Positions 17,469 through 26,888 are shown, counted from the first letter of the stretch. The stretch: 64,000 nt of DNA from Burkholderiaceae bacterium (GCA_024235875.1 JACKLP010000005.1:62001-126000); one strand, 5' to 3'. A program made the numbers and translations. Notes: generated from the letters alone by a model not told the origin.

Positions 17469-19575
17469 GAACGGCGCAAGCGCGCCGCCTGCACCGGACC
17501 AGGACGCGCAGCTCGACGAGTTGCTTTGGGCGCTGCCGAGCCCAGCGGGGCACGGCGCCATTGGCGGACGCCCGGCCGTGGATGCGGCTGCCGACACGTC
17601 GGCGGACTCGGGCGCATTCATCCGCCACTGGAGCGGTACCCTGAGCCGGGTCGACCCGCTGCTGGGCTCGGCCTTCGCGCGCTGCGCGCCAGCCCTGTGC
17701 GCGTCGCTGAGCAAGGGGCAGGTCGTCAGCCGCGCGCTGGCTGCGCTCGACGCCTTCGAGCGAATGGGGCGTGACGCAGCGATCCGCGGGCTGGGCTCAA
17801 TGGATGAAAGTGCGCCGGCCCTGCCCGCCGGCCCGGCGCCGGCCAGGCTGGCCGAGCTTCAAGGCGCCTTGCATCGCTTCGTTCTCGGGCTTGGCGGACG
17901 TGCATTCGAGATCTCGCCTGTGCCGAGAGACGAACCCGCATGGACCGATTCCGACTGCCTGCATCTTCCGGCCAGCGTCGCGCGGTTTGACGACCCTGCG
18001 GCCAATGCATCGATGTACCGCTGCCTGGCCACCTTGCTGTGGGGATTCTGGTACTACGGCAGCTTCCGCAACCCGCCGCCCGCCTCGCCGAGCGAAGGCG
18101 ATGGACGATTCCTGGACTGGCTCGGCGTCTACGAGTCCCTGCGGATCGAAGCGCGTATCGGGTCCGAGCTACCCGGCCTTGCCAACCAGCTTGCGCAGAT
18201 GCGCGGCCCGCTGGCACCAGCGCTGCTGCCCGCAATGCAAAGGCTCGAGTCGGCGGCCGCGACCGTGGCCGATTCGTATGCGCTGGCAAGCGCGTCGATG
18301 CGATCGGGTCCCGAAGCGGCGCCGGTCCTGTGGCCACTGCGCCTGGACCCGGCCATCGGACACGAGCGACAACGCCAACGAATCGAACGCGATCGCGCGG
18401 CGCTCGCAGCGGCGCTTCGACGACTGGGCGAGCAGACGCGTCCAACTTCCGCCGCAAGGGCCGCGCAGGCGGTGCAACTCGAGGAAAGCGACGAGGTCGG
18501 CGGCTTCGCGCTGCGCCTGGACGACATCGTGGTGCCGGCAAGCGCCGAGGTCGTCGGGCTGGTCCAGTCCCTGCGCATCGATACCGGTGCGCTGCCGACC
18601 ACCGGCCCGGCACCCGAGGCGACATCCCCGCTTGCGACTCGGACGACGCATAACGGCCCGTTCCATGATCCGCCACGCCCCCGAGTACCCCCCTCGCCCG
18701 GCGAGTCGAGCCACGAACACGAATGGGACTTCCGTCGGCAGCAGTACCTGGCCGACTGGTGTCGAGTGCTGCACCGGACCGGGACGGAGGGAGACGCCGG
18801 CTTCGTTGCGCAGACACGCCGCCGACACCGTCGACTGATCGAAGAAATTCGCCGCCGATTCGAGCGGATTCGCCAGCGCTCACAGCCGCAGCGCCGCTGC
18901 CAGGACGGCGACGAGATCGATCTCGACGCACAGATCGAGGCCTTTTGCGACCGACGTGCGCACGCGTCCGACAGCAACGCGATCTATGTCCGACGGTCTC
19001 GCCACGAACGCTCCCTGGCGGTGATGTTCGCGATCGACATGAGTGGCTCCACGCACGGATGGGTCAACGACGCCCAGCGCAGCGCCCTCCTGATCCTCGG
19101 CGAGGCGATCGAGCGTCTGGGCGACCGCTGGGCCGTGTACGGCTTCTCTAGCGATACGCGCCAATGCTGCGAGCTCTTCCGTATCAAGGATTTCGGCGAG
19201 TCCTTCGATGCGCGCGTCGAGCGCCGCATCGCCGGCATCGATTCGCGCGGCTATACGCGGATGGGGTTCGCGATCCGCCGCCTGGGGAACATGCTGGCGA
19301 CCGAGGATTCACGCCACCGGCTCCTCGTGACGCTGACCGACGGCAAGCCCGATGACCGGGGCGACGACTACCGTGGGCGCTACGGCATCGAGGACACGCG
19401 CCGCGCGATGCAGGAGCTGCACGCCAAGGGCCTGCGATGCTACGGCGTCACCTTCGATCGCCAGGCGCGCCAGTATCTCGACCGGCTCTACGGCCCCGCG
19501 GGGTTCACCGTCATCGCCGACGTCGCCACCCTTCCCGCCCGGCTTTCGGACATCTACCGGCGCGTCACGAGCTAG
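17455..19575 (+). CDS. CbbO/NorD-like VWA-domain protein
   Basis: A 706-residue partner of the preceding AAA+ ATPase. The first 500 residues are helical and charged, with conserved-looking blocks but no enzyme signature. The C-terminal 200 residues are a VWA domain with an intact metal-ion site: DMSGS in FAIDMSGSTHGWV, threonine in GYTRMGFAI, aspartate in LVTLTDGKPDD. In known systems the VWA subunit binds the target enzyme and the ATPase ring pulls on it. The GTG start at 17455 lies inside the end of the ATPase gene. The target protein cannot be named from context. Confidence 0.83.
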   Translation: MPSSENGASAPPAPDQDAQLDELLWALPSPAGHGAIGGRPAVDAAADTSADSGAFIRHWSGTLSRVDPLLGSAFARCAPALCASLSKGQVVSRALAALDAFERMGRDAAIRGLGSMDESAPALPAGPAPARLAELQGALHRFVLGLGGRAFEISPVPRDEPAWTDSDCLHLPASVARFDDPAANASMYRCLATLLWGFWYYGSFRNPPPASPSEGDGRFLDWLGVYESLRIEARIGSELPGLANQLAQMRGPLAPALLPAMQRLESAAATVADSYALASASMRSGPEAAPVLWPLRLDPAIGHERQRQRIERDRAALAAALRRLGEQTRPTSAARAAQAVQLEESDEVGGFALRLDDIVVPASAEVVGLVQSLRIDTGALPTTGPAPEATSPLATRTTHNGPFHDPPRPRVPPSPGESSHEHEWDFRRQQYLADWCRVLHRTGTEGDAGFVAQTRRRHRRLIEEIRRRFERIRQRSQPQRRCQDGDEIDLDAQIEAFCDRRAHASDSNAIYVRRSRHERSLAVMFAIDMSGSTHGWVNDAQRSALLILGEAIERLGDRWAVYGFSSDTRQCCELFRIKDFGESFDARVERRIAGIDSRGYTRMGFAIRRLGNMLATEDSRHRLLVTLTDGKPDDRGDDYRGRYGIEDTRRAMQELHAKGLRCYGVTFDRQARQYLDRLYGPAGFTVIADVATLPARLSDIYRRVTS

Positions 19576-19644
19576 GAGTCTGGGCTCCGCCGCGAGCCAG
19601 CGCAGCCGCGCAAGCCCGCGATGCGCCCACGCGCGAGCCCGACC

Positions 19645-21366
19645 TCAGCTCGATGGCGTCGCCGGCACCTGGGGGACTTGCCCGGCTTCTTGCAGGCGAG
19701 CGTTCAAGGCCTCGTATGCGCTCGCACTGTCGGTGAAGAAGTTATCCTCGCCGATCTCAGCGACCAGTCCGGTGCGCTCGAGCAGCGCCTTGACCCGCGG
19801 TCGTACGCCACTGAAGGCGAGCCCGATCCCGCACTCGCCCAGGTGTCGAGACAGGTTTCGCAGCATCTCCACGGCCGACGCGTCCGCGTGATTGATGCCG
19901 TTGGCGATCACGAGCACGTGCTCGAGATCTGGATGCTCGCGCTCGAGCGTCATCATCGCCTTCTCGAAGACGGCGGAATTGGCGAAGAACAGGCCGGCGT
20001 CGAAACGCAATGCGACCACGCGCCGCGCCGTCTCGGCCTGGCCGGAGGCGGGATCGGCAAAGCTTCGCACTTCGGTGATGACGGGCGGCACCATGTTCCG
20101 GAAGATGAACGCGCCCAGCGAGAAGATCATTCCGATGAGGATCCCGTTCTGGATATTCGGCGCGAACGCGAGCGTGGCACCGAAGGTGAGCCAGGCCGCC
20201 ATGCCGTCGTCGCGATTGGCCCGCCAGGCGCTTCGCATCGCGCCGACATCGAGCAGGTTGGCGACCGCCATCACGATCATCGCCGCCAGGGCGGGCTTGG
20301 GCAGGTGGTAGAGCAAAGGGGTCAGGAACAGCAGCGTCAGCACCACGAAGCCGGCCGAGAACAGCGACGACACACCGGTTCGGGCGTTGGACGCGAGGTT
20401 CAGCGCCGAACGCGAGAACGATCCGCTGACCGGCATCGAATTGACGAACGCCGCCGCCACCTTGGCCAGCCCCTGCCCGACCAGTTCCTGGTTCTCGTCC
20501 CATCGCGTACGAGTACGGATCGCTATCACCTTGCAGCTCGACATCGCTTCCATGAAGGAGACGAGAGCGATCACGAAGGCGGCCGGCAGCAGCTGCAGGC
20601 TCGCGTCCAGGCTGATCCAGGGCACGGAGAAAGCGGGCAGACCGGTCGGGATCTTCCCGACCACCGCGCCGCCGCTTTCACCGAACCCGATCCACCAACT
20701 CGCCAGCGTGAGAATGGCCGCCATCACGAGCACGCCGGGAATTCGCGGCGTGAATCGACGCATGGTCCACAACAGCACCAGGGCAACGACGCCAAACAGC
20801 GCGGTCAGGCCGTGCGTCGCGGTGAGTCGGCCGAGCAGGGTCACGACGTCCAAGAGAAAGTTGTCGGATCGCCGGATGTCGATGCCGGTCAGCGCCGGCA
20901 GCTGCGACAAGGCGATCACGCAGGCGGCGGCGTTGATGAAGCCGACCAGCACGGGGTGCGAGAGCAGGTTGAGCAACGCGCCAGCGCGCGCAAGCCCCAT
21001 CGCGACCTGGAACAGTCCGCTCAACAAGGCGAGCAAGGTCACGTAGGCGGCGAACGCGCTGCTGCCCGCGGGCAGGACGGTCGCGACACTGGCTGCTGTC
21101 AGGAGCGAGGTCATGGCGACCGGCCCCGTCGACAGAATGGCCGACGAACCGAACAAGACGCCGACGATGGACGGCACGAATGCTGCATAGAGGCCGTAGT
21201 AGGCGGGCACGCCAGCAAGCTGCGCGTAGGCCAGGCTCTGCGGAATCGCCAGCAGTGCCACCGAGATGCCCGCCATCAGGTCGAGCCACAGCGTCTCGCG
21301 CGTCGGACGTCGCCAGGCGAGGAAGGGAAACAGACGCAGGAGATTGACTCTGTGGCGCTCGGACAT
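19645..21366 (-). CDS. SulP-family anion transporter with STAS domain
   Basis: A 573-residue protein. The membrane part has the SulP entrance motif (GISVALLAIPQSLAYAQLAGVPAYYGLYAAF) and about 12-14 helices, including NSMPVSGSFSRSALN. A cytoplasmic STAS domain occupies the last 120 residues (VVALRFDAGLFFANSAVF, GINHADASAVEML). SulP proteins carry sulfate, bicarbonate or dicarboxylates. Here the gene lies 10 nt after the small gene that follows soeC, so sulfate made from sulfite by SoeABC is a reasonable substrate; the direction of transport is inferred. The ATG at 21366 (MSERHRVNL) is preferred over upstream in-frame codons, which encode sequence without SulP character. Confidence 0.9.
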   Translation of the reverse strand: MSERHRVNLLRLFPFLAWRRPTRETLWLDLMAGISVALLAIPQSLAYAQLAGVPAYYGLYAAFVPSIVGVLFGSSAILSTGPVAMTSLLTAASVATVLPAGSSAFAAYVTLLALLSGLFQVAMGLARAGALLNLLSHPVLVGFINAAACVIALSQLPALTGIDIRRSDNFLLDVVTLLGRLTATHGLTALFGVVALVLLWTMRRFTPRIPGVLVMAAILTLASWWIGFGESGGAVVGKIPTGLPAFSVPWISLDASLQLLPAAFVIALVSFMEAMSSCKVIAIRTRTRWDENQELVGQGLAKVAAAFVNSMPVSGSFSRSALNLASNARTGVSSLFSAGFVVLTLLFLTPLLYHLPKPALAAMIVMAVANLLDVGAMRSAWRANRDDGMAAWLTFGATLAFAPNIQNGILIGMIFSLGAFIFRNMVPPVITEVRSFADPASGQAETARRVVALRFDAGLFFANSAVFEKAMMTLEREHPDLEHVLVIANGINHADASAVEMLRNLSRHLGECGIGLAFSGVRPRVKALLERTGLVAEIGEDNFFTDSASAYEALNARLQEAGQVPQVPATPSS

Positions 21367-21376
21367 GACTCGGCGT

Positions 21377-21619
21377 TTATCTTTGGATCGGGCGGGAAGG
21401 CCTCGTTGGGCAACGCTTGCCAGCCGCGAGCAACCACCAAGCCGCGACCGCGCCGCCATCGGTCCAGTACAGCGTCGGGCAGGTCGTCAGACTACTGTCT
21501 CCCGGCGCGAGCGACAACTCGGTGTCGGCGAGCTGGAGCGGCACGACGCGACCGTAGGGCTCGATGCGGATCTCGGCGACGCGCGACCGCTCGGCATCGG
21601 TGAATTCGGTCCCAGCCAT
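21377..21619 (-). CDS. Unknown 80-residue protein between soeC and sulP
   Basis: I do not recognise this family. The predicted protein begins MAGTEFTDAERSRVAEIRIEPYG, is mixed in composition, has one weakly hydrophobic stretch near AVAAWWLLAAG, two cysteines and a basic tail. It has no signal peptide and no known metal motif. The AGGAG box is five nt before the ATG at 21619 (a neighbouring ATG at 21622 is too close). It begins 12 nt after the soeC stop and ends 10 nt before sulP, so it is almost certainly expressed with them. A role in assembling or regulating the sulfite-oxidising complex is only a guess. Confidence 0.6.
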   Translation of the reverse strand: MAGTEFTDAERSRVAEIRIEPYGRVVPLQLADTELSLAPGDSSLTTCPTLYWTDGGAVAAWWLLAAGKRCPTRPSRPIQR

Positions 21620-21631
21620 CATTGCTCCTGG

Positions 21632-22609
21632 TCAGCCGATCGCCCGGTAGTACAGATTCTGCGGATGATTGGCCTCGGCGAAGAAGTACCAGCGCTCGAT
21701 CAGCAATCCCACGTATTGCACGACGAAGGCCACGATGAACAGCTTGTCACCGGCCCCCACCAAGCCCGCAACGAGCAGCCCCATCGGCACCAGGAAGCCG
21801 AACACCACGAAGGTCGAGCGCAGCGAGCGCATCGCTGCCTTGGAGAGGCCGTGGAAGAACTCGCGGGTGTTGAACGAGCCCCCCATGAAGCCCATCGTGA
21901 TCTGGACGATGCGCGGGTGCTTGACGCCGATCGCCGTCTGCAGCGTGGACAAGGGACGCAGTCGCGCGTTGCGCACCAGCGAAGACACCCGACTGATCAA
22001 TGCACAGACCGTGATGGCCAGTGCCCAGGCGGCGAAGTAGTGAGCCAGGCCGTTGTCCAGGGCCTGTGCAAGCGCGGCAGCGAGCACGAAGCCGGACGAA
22101 GCCCCGATCAGCGCATAGTTGACGACCGTCAGCGGCGTACGCCATTCGGCGAGGAACCTGAGGCACGCGTAGATCATGCCCGTACAAACGAACAACACCA
22201 CGCACAGCAGCGCGGCGATCGCGCCGACCAGCGTGCTCAGCTGGACCGTCGCGCCACCCGGCAAGGCGAACAATCCGACCTGGAGCCCGGGCAGATGCGA
22301 GGCCGCATAAGCCGCGATCGCGACCATCAGGGCCGGCAACGCGATCACCTCGCGCGACAGCCAGGAAGTGCGCCACTGCGACGCCGCCCGCCAGGCACGC
22401 TCCGGACGCCCGAGGTGGAAGAACGACGCAGCCAGGCCCGCCACCAGCAGCCCGAGCGCAACCAGCGCGCCGTTGACGTAGAAGTGCTCGTCGGGCCGCG
22501 ACGCCAGCCCGAGCAAGGAATGAACCTCGACGGTGCACAGCGCCAGGATCAGTCCCTGCGCGGCGCCGATCAGGGTGGTCAGCAGGACCACCGAAATGGC
22601 CGGATTCAT
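21632..22609 (-). CDS. soeC: Sulfite dehydrogenase membrane anchor SoeC (DmsC/NrfD class)
   Basis: A 325-residue membrane protein with eight or so helices and the DmsC-type segment FFHLGRPERAWRAASQWRTSWLSREV. It should anchor SoeA and SoeB to the cytoplasmic membrane and pass electrons to quinone; proteins of this class lack haem. The gene starts 51 nt after soeB behind GGAGGG. Its family alone would allow a DMSO reductase or polysulfide reductase anchor; the assignment to sulfite oxidation comes from the catalytic subunit. Confidence 0.85.
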   Translation of the reverse strand: MNPAISVVLLTTLIGAAQGLILALCTVEVHSLLGLASRPDEHFYVNGALVALGLLVAGLAASFFHLGRPERAWRAASQWRTSWLSREVIALPALMVAIAAYAASHLPGLQVGLFALPGGATVQLSTLVGAIAALLCVVLFVCTGMIYACLRFLAEWRTPLTVVNYALIGASSGFVLAAALAQALDNGLAHYFAAWALAITVCALISRVSSLVRNARLRPLSTLQTAIGVKHPRIVQITMGFMGGSFNTREFFHGLSKAAMRSLRSTFVVFGFLVPMGLLVAGLVGAGDKLFIVAFVVQYVGLLIERWYFFAEANHPQNLYYRAIG

Positions 22610-22660
22610 CGATCCCTCCAGAGGCCCGATTGCAGTGTGGTCTCTATCGCCTGTCCTCCG

Positions 22661-23392
22661 CTACCAGGAGGTGACATCGTCGAGGAAGATCGAGCGCACG
22701 CCCGGCTTGGGCAGCTTGCTGTCTTCCTTGAGCGGGTTGTCGACGCGCTCGAGCTCGTCTTCGTGGATGTGCATGCGGGTGGGGCGCCGCGGCAGGTAAT
22801 GATTGGCCGGGTGGGTCCCCCACTCGGGCATCAGTGCATAGCCACCATTCTCGCGGATCGCCACCGACACCACGGACTCGGCATCGTGGATATCGCCGAA
22901 AAGACGCGCGCTGGTGGGGCAGGCACGCACGCAGGCCGGCTTGCGCTCATCGGGTGGCAACGCGGAATCGTAGATCCGGTCCACGCACAATGTGCACTTC
23001 TTCATGATCTTCTGCTGCGCGTCGAGCTCGCGCGCACCGTACGGGCAGGCCCAAGAACAGTACTTGCAGCCGATGCACTTGTCGGAATCGACCAGAACGA
23101 TCCCGTCCTCCTCGCGCTTGTAGGAGGCCCCGGTCGGACACACCGGCACGCAAGGCGGGTCCTCGCAGTGCAGGCAGGACTTAGGGAAATGCACCGTCTG
23201 AGTGTTCGGGTACTGGCCGACTTCGAAGGTCTGCACGCGATTGAAGAAGGTGCCGCTCGGGTCGCTTTCATAGGGACGCTCATCACCGAGCGGCCCGGCG
23301 CTACCCGAGGTGTTCCACTCCTTGCAGCTCGTCACGCAGGCGTGACAACCGACGCAGACGTTCAGGTCGATGACCAGGGCGAGCTGGGTCAT
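22661..23392 (-). CDS. soeB: Sulfite dehydrogenase iron-sulfur subunit SoeB
   Basis: A 243-residue ferredoxin-like protein with four cysteine clusters for four [4Fe-4S] centres: CVGCHACVTSC, CLHCEDPPCVPVC, CIGCKYCSWACPYGA, and CTLC with a later CVRACP. It has no twin-arginine signal, as expected for a cytoplasmic complex. It carries electrons from the molybdenum site of SoeA to SoeC. Its ATG overlaps the soeA stop codon as ATGA, so the two subunits are made in coupled amounts. Confidence 0.9.
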   Translation of the reverse strand: MTQLALVIDLNVCVGCHACVTSCKEWNTSGSAGPLGDERPYESDPSGTFFNRVQTFEVGQYPNTQTVHFPKSCLHCEDPPCVPVCPTGASYKREEDGIVLVDSDKCIGCKYCSWACPYGARELDAQQKIMKKCTLCVDRIYDSALPPDERKPACVRACPTSARLFGDIHDAESVVSVAIRENGGYALMPEWGTHPANHYLPRRPTRMHIHEDELERVDNPLKEDSKLPKPGVRSIFLDDVTSW

Positions 23393-26313
23393 TTGCGCCT
23401 CCCCGCGAAGAAGTTCAGTACCCGCGCGCGGCGGCTCATGCCCGGATAGGGCTGCATCGCCTTGAACTGTGGCTCGGACTGGGCCGCTTCGGCATCCGCC
23501 GCACGCGAAATACGGACGCGCACGTCGTACCAGCCCGCCTGGCCGGTGATCGGATCGGCATTGGATACCGTGCGCTCGGCCTCGCCGACCTGGGCGCCGG
23601 CATTGATCGGCAATTCCTCGCTGATCAGGTGATTCAGCAGGAATCCGCGCCGGGACTCGTTCGCGTCCGGGGCGAGGTTCCAGGCTCCCGACGCCTTGCC
23701 GACCGCGTTCCAGGTCCAGACCGTGCCCGGATGCACGGCCTCGGAGAACTTGGCCTGACACTTGACCCGCCCCCATTGCGACTCGACCCAGATCCAGTCG
23801 CCGTCGGCAATGCCTTCGGCTCGCGCGGTCTCGGGGCTCACATAGAGCATGTTGTGGGCATGGATCTGGCGCAGCCACGCGTTCTGGGAATCCCAGGCGT
23901 GATACATCGCCATGGGGCGCTGCGTGACCGCGGCCAGCGGATAGCGCGTCTTGTCGGTGATCTGCCCCTCGAGCGGCTCGTAGTAGAACGGCAGTGGATC
24001 GCAATAGGTCGCCACGCGCTGCGCAAGGTGGGCCGGCGGCTTGCGCGAGAGGCCCTTGCCGTTGGCCGCCTGGCGAAAGCGCATCAGGACCTCGGAATAG
24101 ATCTGCACGTTAACCGGCTCGGCCCAGCGCGTGATCCGGTTGCGTTGCGACCAGGCCAGGTAGCCCTGGTTCCAGTTACGCATGTACTGGTAGCTCTTGG
24201 GCAGCTCGTAGTGGAAGACGCAGCCGTTGCGCTCGTACATCTCCCATTGCTTCGGGTTGGGCTCGCCGACCAGGCTCTTCTCGCCACCCTTGCCGCGCCA
24301 GCCCGACAGGAAGCCGACCCCCGAGCCCGGCTCGGTCTCGTAGTTGACGACGAAATCAGGGTAGTCGCGATACTTGCGACGGCCTTCGCGGTCAACGAAG
24401 GCCGGCAGCTTCAGCCGCGTGCCGAGTTCGATCAGCACTTCCTGGAACGGCTTGCAGTCGCCCTTGGGCGGTACCACCGGCACCCGCACCGCATCGACCG
24501 GCCCGTCGAACTCGGAGATCGGCCGATCGAGGATGGACATCACGTCGTGGCGCTCGAGATAGGTGGTGTCGGGCAGAACCAGGTCGGCGAATGCCGTCGT
24601 CTCGGAGTGGAAGGCATCGCAGACCACGAGGAAGGGGATCTTGTAATCGCCGTTCTCGTCACGATCGTTGAGCATGCGACGAACCTCGACGGTGTTCATC
24701 GTCGAGTTCCACGCCATGTTCGCCATGAACAGCATCAGCGTGTCGATTCGATACGGGTCGCCGCGCCAGGCATTGGTGATCACGTTGTGCATCAGGCCGT
24801 GCACCGACAGCGGGTACTCCCACGAGAACGCCTTGTCGATGCGCACCGGCGTGCCATCCTCGGCCACGAACAGATCGTCTGGGTCCGACGGCCAGCCCAG
24901 TGGCATGCCGTCGAGCGGCGTGTCCGGCTTGACCGCACCCGGCGAGGTCGGGGTGCGCGCACACGGCGGGATCGGGCGCGGAAACGGTACCTTGTGGCGA
25001 AAGCCGCCCGGCCGGTCGATGGTGCCGAGAATCGACATCAGGATGCCGAGTGCACGGATCGTCTGGAAGCCATTCGAATGGGCCGCCAGCCCGCGCATCG
25101 CGTGGAAAGCGACCGGATTGCCAGTCACGCGATCATGCTCCTTGCCCCAGGAGTCGGTCCACGCGATCGGCAGCTCGATCTGCTGGTCGCGCGCCGTGAT
25201 CCCCATCTCGTAGGCCAGCCGCCGAATCGTCGCCGCCGACACGCCGGTGATGCGCTCGGCCCATTCGGGGGTATAGGCGGCGACCCGTTCCTTCAGCAGC
25301 TGGAACGACGGCTTGACGGCCTGGCCACCCGGCAGCTCGAACTCGCCCAGCAGGAAGGGATCCGCGCCCTCGGTGTGCGTGATCACCGGCGCATCGCCAT
25401 GACGGTCCCACCACAACTTGTTCTGGGGCTCGTAGCAGGCCTCTTCCATCGGGATCTCGGTCCGCACGAACATGCCGAACTCGTCGTCGGTCTCGTCGAC
25501 GTTCACGAGCTCGCCGGCATTCGTGTAGCGTGCCAGGAACTCCCGGTCGTAGAGCCCCATCGCGATGATCTCGTGGATCAGGGCCAGCAGCAGGGCACCG
25601 TCGGTCCCGGGACGGATCGGCACCCATTCGTCGGCAATCGCCGAGTAGCCGGTTCGCACCGGATTGATCGACACGAAGCGACCGCCGGCGCGCTTGAACT
25701 TGGAGATCGCGACCTTGAGCGGATTCGAGTGATGGTCTTCGGCGGTACCGATCATCACGAACAGCCGGGCCCGATCCAGGTCCGGCCCGCCGAACTCCCA
25801 GAACGAGCCACCGATCGTGTAGATCATGCCCGCGGCCATGTTCACCGAGCAAAAGCCGCCGTGAGCGGCATAGTTGGGGGTGCCGAACTGGCGCGCGAAC
25901 ATGCCCGTGAGCGCCTGCATCTGGTCGCGCCCGGTGAACAGGGCGAACTTGCTCGGGTCGCTCGAGCGAATCCGGCCCAGGCGCTCGGCCAGCGTGGAAA
26001 AGACTTCTTCCCAGGAGATCGGCTCGAAGTCGCCGTCGCCGCGCTCGGCCCCCTGCCGCCGACGCAGTGGCTGCGTGATCCGCGCCGGCGAGTATTGCTT
26101 CATGATCCCCGAGGAACCCTTGGCGCAGATCACGCCCTTGTTCAACGGATGATCCGGATTGCCCTCGATGTAGCGCACTTCGCCGTCGCGCAGGTGCACG
26201 CGGATCCCGCAGCGGCACGCGCACATGTAGCAGGTGGTGGTACGAACCGATGTCGAGCTGCCGTCGGCAGCCGGATCGGCGAGCGGATCGTGGATCGGAA
26301 TCGTGCGGGTCAT
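23389..26313 (-). CDS. soeA: Sulfite dehydrogenase molybdopterin subunit SoeA
   Basis: A 974-residue member of the DMSO-reductase family. The N-terminal [4Fe-4S] motif is CYMCACRCGIRVH with a later GVICAKG. The stretches ALFTGRDQMQALTG, NYAAHGGFCSVNMAAG, GSFWEFGGPDLDRAR and INPVRTGYSAIADEW are, as I remember them, characteristic of SoeA of purple sulfur bacteria and relatives, where the enzyme oxidises sulfite to sulfate on the cytoplasmic side. There is no Tat signal, which agrees with that location and separates it from periplasmic relatives. The start at 26313 has CGGAG upstream. Related oxidoreductases remain possible, but length, motifs and operon fit Soe. Confidence 0.87.
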   Translation of the reverse strand: MTRTIPIHDPLADPAADGSSTSVRTTTCYMCACRCGIRVHLRDGEVRYIEGNPDHPLNKGVICAKGSSGIMKQYSPARITQPLRRRQGAERGDGDFEPISWEEVFSTLAERLGRIRSSDPSKFALFTGRDQMQALTGMFARQFGTPNYAAHGGFCSVNMAAGMIYTIGGSFWEFGGPDLDRARLFVMIGTAEDHHSNPLKVAISKFKRAGGRFVSINPVRTGYSAIADEWVPIRPGTDGALLLALIHEIIAMGLYDREFLARYTNAGELVNVDETDDEFGMFVRTEIPMEEACYEPQNKLWWDRHGDAPVITHTEGADPFLLGEFELPGGQAVKPSFQLLKERVAAYTPEWAERITGVSAATIRRLAYEMGITARDQQIELPIAWTDSWGKEHDRVTGNPVAFHAMRGLAAHSNGFQTIRALGILMSILGTIDRPGGFRHKVPFPRPIPPCARTPTSPGAVKPDTPLDGMPLGWPSDPDDLFVAEDGTPVRIDKAFSWEYPLSVHGLMHNVITNAWRGDPYRIDTLMLFMANMAWNSTMNTVEVRRMLNDRDENGDYKIPFLVVCDAFHSETTAFADLVLPDTTYLERHDVMSILDRPISEFDGPVDAVRVPVVPPKGDCKPFQEVLIELGTRLKLPAFVDREGRRKYRDYPDFVVNYETEPGSGVGFLSGWRGKGGEKSLVGEPNPKQWEMYERNGCVFHYELPKSYQYMRNWNQGYLAWSQRNRITRWAEPVNVQIYSEVLMRFRQAANGKGLSRKPPAHLAQRVATYCDPLPFYYEPLEGQITDKTRYPLAAVTQRPMAMYHAWDSQNAWLRQIHAHNMLYVSPETARAEGIADGDWIWVESQWGRVKCQAKFSEAVHPGTVWTWNAVGKASGAWNLAPDANESRRGFLLNHLISEELPINAGAQVGEAERTVSNADPITGQAGWYDVRVRISRAADAEAAQSEPQFKAMQPYPGMSRRARVLNFFAGRRK

Positions 26314-26392
26314 GGCTGGCGAACTCCGGGCTCGGTCGGTCGGGGTAACGGCCCAATGGGCGCGATCTCGCGCCCGTTGGGCGCTTCGCTGG

Positions 26393-26641
26393 TCATTCGT
26401 AACCGCCTTCGTCGCGGGCCATGCGCTCGGCGGCCTCGCGCTCCAGCCGCGCGGTGCGCTCCATCTGGCGGCGTCGGCGATCCTCGGCGCTGCCCTCGTC
26501 GAGCTTGATCAACCGGCTGAAGGGTTCGCTCGCGACCAATGCGCGGAAGCGATCGATGTCATGACTCGCCATGAAGAACAGCTCGCGACTGCGCTGTGAC
26601 GGCCGGCCGACGGTCGGGCCGCTCGACTTCTTCTTGAGCAC
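26393..26641 (-). CDS. Unknown small charged protein upstream of soeA
   Basis: I do not recognise this family. From a GTG at 26641, preceded by GGGAG, it has 82 residues: a basic lead (LKKKSSGPTVGRPSQRSREL), then ASHDIDRFRALVASEPFSRL and a strongly charged helix (SAEDRRRRQMERTARLEREA) likely to form a coiled coil. An ATG at 26572 (MASHDID) with a weaker site would give 59 residues. It ends 79 bp before soeA and is transcribed in the same direction, so it is probably the first gene of the soe operon. An accessory or regulatory role is conjecture. Confidence 0.55.
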   Translation of the reverse strand: MLKKKSSGPTVGRPSQRSRELFFMASHDIDRFRALVASEPFSRLIKLDEGSAEDRRRRQMERTARLEREAAERMARDEGGYE

Positions 26642-26789
26642 GAATCTCCCGTCGGAAGTCTTCTGACGCGCGTTCTTATTGAAACGCGGCTCCACCCTCC
26701 ACGCCAGCCGTCTGCGGGCCGGACACGCATGCACCGCGCGCGCCCGATTCCCATCGACTCACGCGGGGTATTCGGATGGTAGCGAAGCG

Positions 26790-26810
26790 ATTCGATCGTG
26801 AAAATCGAAT
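26790..26810. promoter_or_regulatory. LysR-type operator in the divergent soe/lysR spacer
   Basis: A perfect inverted repeat with 7-bp arms ATTCGAT and ATCGAAT separated by 7 bp, which contains the T-N11-A pattern of LysR-family sites. It lies 79 bp before the LysR gene start and 148 bp before the first soe-operon gene, in the most A+T-rich stretch of the spacer. The likely binder is the adjacent LysR protein. Confidence 0.65.
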
Positions 26811-26888
26811 TTTCCAGCTAAGCTTAATCAGAAAACTTGATAGTATGCGGCCGCCCGTCCCCTGCCACGCCATCCCCATCGCAACCGC

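Noticed and set aside
16623..19575. A Rubisco activase (cbbQO) assignment with gene names
   Set aside because: No cbbL, cbbS or cbbM is nearby and the same families serve other clients, so only the family is named.
23629..26508. A 959-codon open frame antisense to soeA
   Set aside because: It is an effect of high G+C and third-position bias. The translation is rich in R, H, G, L and D with no domain, while the opposite strand encodes a full molybdoenzyme.
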